64,000 bases of DNA from Aselliscus stoliczkanus. Taxonomy: Eukaryota; Chordata; Mammalia; Chiroptera; Hipposideridae. Position numbers and translations under genes: made by a program. Below the pieces are notes generated by a model that saw only the letters and a list, made by a program, of their open reading frames with translations, was not told the DNA's origin and did not search any database. Positions 57,880 to 64,000 of this stretch are shown piece by piece. The stretch lies in NCBI GenBank assembly GCA_033961575.1, contig CM066733.1, forward strand, positions 66,090,921 to 66,154,920, read 5' to 3'. The first letter of the stretch is position 1, and each line of letters opens with the position of its first letter.

Positions 57880-59620
57880 ACTTTATCAAGGTATATTTTA
57901 CATAAAATACATCCCTATTTAATAAATATTTTGATGAGTTTTGAGAAACCTGTAAGTTAGGCAGTTCCCACCATCATTTTGACATAGAACATTTTCATCA
58001 CTCAAAGTTCCTTTTGATGTTTCACTGTCAAACTTGTCTTCCCATCCTCAGCCCCAGATAATTATTGACCTGCTGTCTGTCAATGTAGATTATAATTGTC
58101 TTTTAGAGTTTCATATAAATAACTCTGAAATACTTACTTATCTGCATCTAACTTCTTTCTCCCAACATAATGTTTGTGAGATCATCCATGTTGTGGAACT
58201 GTATTGTAGTTCATTCCTTTTTATTGCTGATTAGCCTTCTGTTGTATAGTATACCAATGTGTGTAGTCATTCACCTATTGATGGCTATGGGAAATAAAGA
58301 AGCTATAACCATTTGTGTACATGTCTCTGTGGTGAGCATATGTTCTCATTTCTCTTGGGCAGACATCTAGGAACTGAATTGCTGAGCCATATGGTAGATG
58401 TGTTTAAATTTATAAGAAACAGTTAAATGGCTTTTTAAAATGGCTGTCATTTTACATTCTTACTAAGCAATTGTCAACAGTGGCATTGTCAGTCTTAAAT
58501 TATAGCTATTCTATGGGGTTTGTAGTAGTATCTTACTATAGTTTTAGTTTGCATTTCTGCTCATTGCATATATATATAATGAATGGGTAATGACCTTTCT
58601 CAAAGGCTTTTTTCTGCATTTTTTGTAATAATTGTAGTTTTTTAAAAAAAGTATAGTAGTAAATTACATAGGTTGATATTTAAATATTAAATCAACTTTG
58701 TATTTCTATTATAAATCTCAGTTATGATGCACCATATTTGCTAATATTTTGTTAAGGAATTCATATGTTCATGAAGATAATAATTCCAAGTTTGATTTCC
58801 TTGAAGTTTATTTTTTGGCTTTTGGTATCAAGGTAATGTTGACTTCTGTTTTCTGGAAAAGTTATGTAGAGATAATCTAATTTTTTGTTAAGCAATTTAT
58901 AGAAAATATTATTTCTACACAACTGTGAATGTAGGTGGTACTGTGTTTCTCATGGTAAGATTTATAAACTACAAATCCAAATGCTTTTATATGTAGGACT
59001 CACCATATTCACAAATTTTCTTTTTCCTGAAAAAGTTTTGACTTTGTTTTTGAAGTATACAATGGATCTAGAATTTTAGGCTGCAATCATATTTTTCAGC
59101 ACTTTCAAGATACTATTCTATTAACTTTTGGCTTGCAGAATTTCTGATGGGCAATATGCCATTATTTTTTATCTTTGCTTTTCTTATGTAATTTGTCTTT
59201 TTTTTCCTCTGGCTACTGTTAAGATTGTCTTTTATCACTGGTTTTTAGCAATTTTATTTTGGTGTGTTTGTATTTAATTTTTATAGTTTGTTCTTCCTGC
59301 TAGGTATTGAAATAGCATTATAGTTTTATTCAACTTTGAGAATATTTTAGCCTCTTTTTCTTCAATTCTTTTTTGCTTGTTTCTCCTAATTCTACCACTT
59401 TTGAACACATATTCTATGTATACTAATTTTTTTTATTTCACAGATTATTGATGCTCTCAATTTTATTTTCTTTCTCCCTTTTTCATTTTCAGTAGATTCA
59501 TTGTTAAATCTGTAAGTTTACCCAGTATTGTGTGGTGCTTAGGGCTATATGTTTCCACATAACATAAGAAGTAATTTTGATTTTATGCCTAAACATCATA
59601 GATTTGATTTTGTTAAGAAT
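57880..59620 (-). mobile_element. Antisense old L1 3' region
   Basis: The plus strand shows ttatcaaggtatattttaca, then tgagatcatccatgttgtgg, tcacctattgatggctatgg, ctgagccatatggtagatg and later T-rich ORF2-derived sequence. This is the usual reverse order of an L1ME-type 3' region. Borders are approximate. Confidence 0.65.
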
Positions 59621-59914
59621 CCTATGTTGTTTTTTCATTTTTTAAAAAGTGTTAGGCGTTGTGCAGTTAGGCAGTTAAATTACTTGCAGATCTGTTGCAT
59701 CCTTTGAGATATTTTTAAAGCTTTTCTATAGCAGGCCTAAAACAGCCTTAATTCAATTGATAGTTTGCCACAATACTTGTATACTGTCCCTTCTGATAAC
59801 AGTCAGGTCTCTTAAATATGCTAAAGGATTACCAAGAACTCTCTACTTTGGCTCACTGTAGTTCAACATATTTTCCTAGTGCTTGCCCGCCCGATGTGAG
59901 CTCTGGGAATTTTT

Positions 59915-60343
59915 TTTTTTTTTTTAAGATTTTATTGGGGAATTGGGGGAGGGAACAGCACTGGGGAATCAGGGAAGTGGAACAGACAAGTTGCTGTCTT
60001 TTTGTTCTTCAGTCTAGTTGCGGAGGACGTTGCTTCATTGGCCCATGTTGGTATCGTCATTGCGCTCTTGTCAAATGAGGCAGATCCGTAGCCGACCTCT
60101 GGATGTCTCTCACCGCTGCTATTGGCAGCTCACGCTGGCTGCCAGCCACTCACTGTAGCCTATGGTAGCCCACTGCAGCAGGGGCTGCAGCCTACACCAT
60201 CACTGGGGCTCGCACAGCCCAGCTCCAGGTGGAGCTGTTGTTAGCTGTAGAGGGCAGTGTCACTGGCCCTCATATGTGGGATCCGAACCTGGGCCGGTGG
60301 TGTCCCAAAACCAGCTCTTAACCAATGCGCCACTCCGCCGCCC
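59915..60343 (-). mobile_element. Long SINE, type A full length
   Basis: The minus-strand head GGGCGGCGGAGTGGCGCATT, full body and poly-A end are present. A perfect 17-bp target duplication gagctctgggaattttt is at 59898-59914 and 60344-60360. Confidence 0.95.
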
Positions 60344-60619
60344 GAGCTCTGGGAATTTTTACCATACAGACACTTGGTTTGTCTTTACCAGGTCTCATGG
60401 AGTTTCATTCTATGCTTGCATACCTGAGTACTTAGCAAGGATGAAAAAGGACACTTTATGCAGATTTCTGGAGCTTTTTTTCTGTATAGCTTCCTTTTTT
60501 CCAAAACTCTGTCTCCACAACTTCCAGTTGTCTGGGTCTTTCCTAGCCTCCATTTACATTTCTCTCCTCTGTGAAGCTGCAGACTTTTCTTTTGCGTTTA
60601 TCTCTAGGCATGTGTTCTT

Positions 60620-60723
60620 TTTTTTTTTTGAGGACAATGTCCCTGGCCCTCATATGTGGAATCTGAACCGGGGCTGCTGGCATCCAAAGCCAGCGCTTAA
60701 CCATCACGCCACTCTGCCGGCCC
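60620..60723 (-). mobile_element. Short SINE, type A head only
   Basis: The minus-strand head GGGCCGGCAGAGTGGCGTGA runs to a poly-A end. A perfect 17-bp target duplication tctaggcatgtgttctt is at 60603-60619 and 60724-60740. Confidence 0.95.
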
Positions 60724-60740
60724 TCTAGGCATGTGTTCTT

Positions 60741-63700
60741 GAAATTGTATCTAGACAGCAAGCCAGAACAATTACAAGACTGGTCTCCCTGTTCGTGTTC
60801 TCTCAGGGATCACCCCTGTCTAGAGCCACATTAAAAAATATAATTATGGATTTTATTTTAACTTCTAAAATAGAAACAGAAATTTGCTTCAGAATTCAGG
60901 ATTATGTTCAATCCTTATTTTTCTGGACACTCAGATCTGTACCAATGAGTTCATTTAAATGTTAATCCCTTTGATGGGAAAATAAATAAATAGTTTTAAG
61001 AAGCAGGATGAAAAAGACCAGGAAATGATTCAAAAAACCTGGTTGTGAATAATTCAAAGATGGTCTTATGATACAAGAAAAAATTGGAAAATCCTTAATG
61101 TAATTCCATTTTCAGAAATAGTTCAGAAGGCTTTTTTGAATGTGTTAAAAAAAAAAAAAGAAAATAGACTTTAGAACAGTTTCAAACAGTATCCTGGACT
61201 GGTCAAGAGCAGCCTAAAGGGACCCTTGTTCTCTATTTGTAAATTTTCACAGACCTAAAAGAAGGGAAGTAGAAAATATAACTTGGAAAGAGAAATAGCC
61301 AACTTATAAAATCTCCAAATGTGGATGAACATTTCAAAGAGACTTAGAATTCAAATCAGCAAGAATTTAAAACTAAATCATGACTTCCAGATAAAATAAA
61401 ATTATCTGATTATGCCAGAAACACAGGAGTATATTAAAAATGTGAACCTTGAGAATTTAAAATAAACAGATAATGCTTGAGAGGAAGTAATCTTTATTTG
61501 CTTTGGTTTACAGAAAATCCTCAAAATACTGAAAATTCATAAAATCTTAGTCACTCCCAATATACCTCACCCTACAAATGAGAGTTTGTGAACATTATCA
61601 GAGGAAAATCCTTTATTCTCTGTGATACAAATCTTATAATCTTTATATGTGGTGACTGACTTTGAACATTGAAATTCCAGATGAAATGGATGTTGGAAGA
61701 ATTTTTAGAAGTCTCTTAAATTTCTATTAATGGTCCTATTATATACAAGTATAACCAATCTAGACATTATAATACCTTATGGTATTCAAGAATTAAATAT
61801 TATCAAAGAACCCCAATGTGCAAAAATTCCACAATAATGATTGGAGAACAGAATAATTGGAGAAGAGCCACAAAAATATATCTTAAGTCTCATAATATCA
61901 GAAAACTTTTGTTTTTATGTATATACAAATATGAAGATATGCTTTAGGAATGTGAAATCAACAACATGGCACACATAGCATCCGACTTATTCTCTCAAAA
62001 TTTTATAAACCTTTCTTATGTATATGAAAATAGTAAACTATGCCATACAGATAGAAACTCAGCAACATGACACTCCCCAAAACCCATTGCCTATTATAGT
62101 TATCCCTTGGACCAATAGCCAAGAATTATCCTTTTTGTCTTAGAGCAATTATAACCTTGGACGCCCAGTAATCAAAGCCATCTTTCAATAATGTAGCCAC
62201 CTCACATGTAGTTTAATGTGTATTGAAATATATTAACCTTCTCTTTTGTCATATTCCAATATCCTTACTGGTGAAGGAGATCTGATGATTGTGCCTTACA
62301 GTTTGAAATGTGTTCAAATCCAAAACAAGTATTGGATACTTCAATAACAAATTTTTATGTGATATTTTTTGGATATTCTCATTATTATTTATGACTAAAA
62401 TCGTTATGCAAAGACTTTTCATAGAATAGAATCCAGAAAGAGTTCAAGGATTCCATCATAGGTGAGCAAAATTTGCTTTCTAATTCTGAAAAGAACAGTT
62501 AGGAATTGTCAAATTGCAAAATCCTAGAGAGTTGCAAGATCTGACAAAGCCATAATAGCTATCTCATGGCATCAGATAATTTCAAATAGATATGTGGTAA
62601 AATACTCCATGAGGCAACCTATCACAATAGGGACAAATGGGCATGATTTGAAACCAGTGGAGAAATGTTCTTAGGATGAATTTTGTGCTATTGATTTTTT
62701 CTATGGGTGTTTAGTATATGCTAAAGGAAAGACCTGAAAGGATCAAACTACTTCCAAAAAAACTAATAATAGTCCACAACAAAGATCAAAAATATATAGG
62801 AAGACAAAAACAAACAAAAAACCCGGCACCTAACGATGTTTACAATGTCCATCTCTAAAGGAAAACCCAAGACATGCAAAGCAGACAATGTGACCTGTAA
62901 TGAAGAAAAAAAGAAATTTATCCCTTTCTGCCCTTTCTGTAGATCCCTATTTCTACCTGGTGTTATTTTTCTTCTGCCTAAAGGAACTCCTTTAACATTT
63001 CCTTAATTTCAGGTCTACATATGGCCTTTAAACCTTGAGGCAAAATCAGGGCACAATTTAGTGGATGGATAATTTTACACCACAATTGAGGCAAAAGTTT
63101 TCTGAGTACTCTGCTTGATAACCCATGAATTATTAGAATTTCAACTCTGGCTGATGGGAATGGGCACTGCTTTTTACAGCCCTGTGTGACCTCAAATTAT
63201 TGCCTTTAACCTTTCCATGCAATTCTTTCCTCAGTCACAAGTAATTGTCTCAGGTACATGTACTAATCAGTAGTCAGATGATAACTCAAGAGGAGCCCTT
63301 TCAGGTATCTAGAGTTCTTTCTCCATGCAGCTTTTTCCTCTCTGTTTCTTTGCACTGCAGACTCTAACCTTGGCCTTCCCATAATCCCCACTACAAATCC
63401 TCAAACCATGGGGTCTATCTGGTTTTCTTCTCCTGTGCCATGACGTGGAAACCCCATCCAGACAGTAAATGGGGGCAACCCCAGAGTTCACCTTGCTTAT
63501 TTCCTAGCTCTAAGTTATAGCTCTCTCATTGACTGATATACAATGTCTTGAAAACCATTTTTCATGTATTTTGTTCTTTTATTTTTTTTAATGTATGGAG
63601 CAGGAGGATAAATCTAGTCTAGGTTACTCTATCTTGGTAAGAATGGAAGTTTTAAAAATAGGCTATTTTTTATTTGCCTACATTTTAATATGTTTAATTT

Positions 63701-64000
63701 TTGTGGATAAGCAAGGAGGCATTTTAAATGAAATAAATTTACATTAGTATTCCTTCTATCTCTGATATTCATTTACTTACATAAATCCCACTGGCTATGA
63801 GGCAATTAGACAGCAGATGGTTCAGTTCAAATCAATTAATTTGAATGCTATGTGCTATGAATAACTGGGACTACCAATGTATGTGTTCAAAAACCTGTTC
63901 TTTTAATAACAATCTTCCTGGTTTTGATAGTCCTTGAGAAAGTGACTTAGGTTCACCTGCAATATTTATCAAAATTATTAAACCTAGTGTATATTTGAAG
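60741..64000. other. Anonymous AT-rich DNA
   Basis: About 3.3 kb in which I recognise no repeat family, exon or RNA gene. Open frames are all under 61 codons. Confidence 0.5.

Overview
The window is repeat-dense nuclear DNA from a mammal, most likely a bat. Several SINEs have GGCCGGCC heads and tRNA-like A and B boxes, and two long copies look like the bat Ves SINE family. L1 fragments, a decayed piggyBac, mariner and Tigger remnants, ERV pieces and MIR fossils complete the picture. The order Chiroptera is a strong inference and any family below it is not resolved. I see no complete host gene, rRNA, tRNA gene, CRISPR array or prokaryotic signal. The AT-rich spacing suits a large intron or a gene-poor interval.

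Layout. 1-5.4 kb: SINEs, including a two-unit SINE, and an antisense L1/HAL1-like fossil. 5.5-8.65 kb: a 5'-truncated class I-like ERV (pol and env remnants plus a 3' LTR with an 18-nt tandem repeat). 8.7-9.6 kb: more antisense L1-like DNA. 10.6-16.63 kb: a near full-length but dead L1 with recognisable endonuclease and reverse transcriptase motifs. 17.3-17.8 kb: a Tigger-type element holding a MADE1-like 83-bp palindromic MITE. 21.3-23.8 kb: an older L1 with a SINE inside. 24.8 kb: a 60-nt open segment with splice-like borders, the only candidate host exon. 27.3-28.3 kb: antisense L1 interrupted by a mariner/IS630-type fragment. 30-37.5 kb: SINEs, possible LTR pieces, L1 and MIR fossils. 39-46 kb: mostly anonymous DNA. 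46.8-52.55 kb: two solo LTRs of one family with different 6-bp target duplications; the second lies inside a 4.2-kb piggyBac that also holds three SINE units. 55.7-57.4 kb: two internally deleted mariners with TIRs. 57.9-59.6 kb: antisense L1. 59.9-60.7 kb: two more SINEs. 60.7-64 kb: nothing recognised.

No genes act together here. What can be read is a history of insertions: cut-and-paste elements first (piggyBac at TTAA, mariners and Tigger at TA), then L1-driven SINE insertions with 10-17 bp target duplications, and an LTR element that inserted into the piggyBac after its SINEs. The points most worth checking are the candidate exon, the nested piggyBac with its apparent D-to-N change, the MADE1-like palindrome outside primates, the mariner deletion that left an open fused frame, and two composite SINE insertions.
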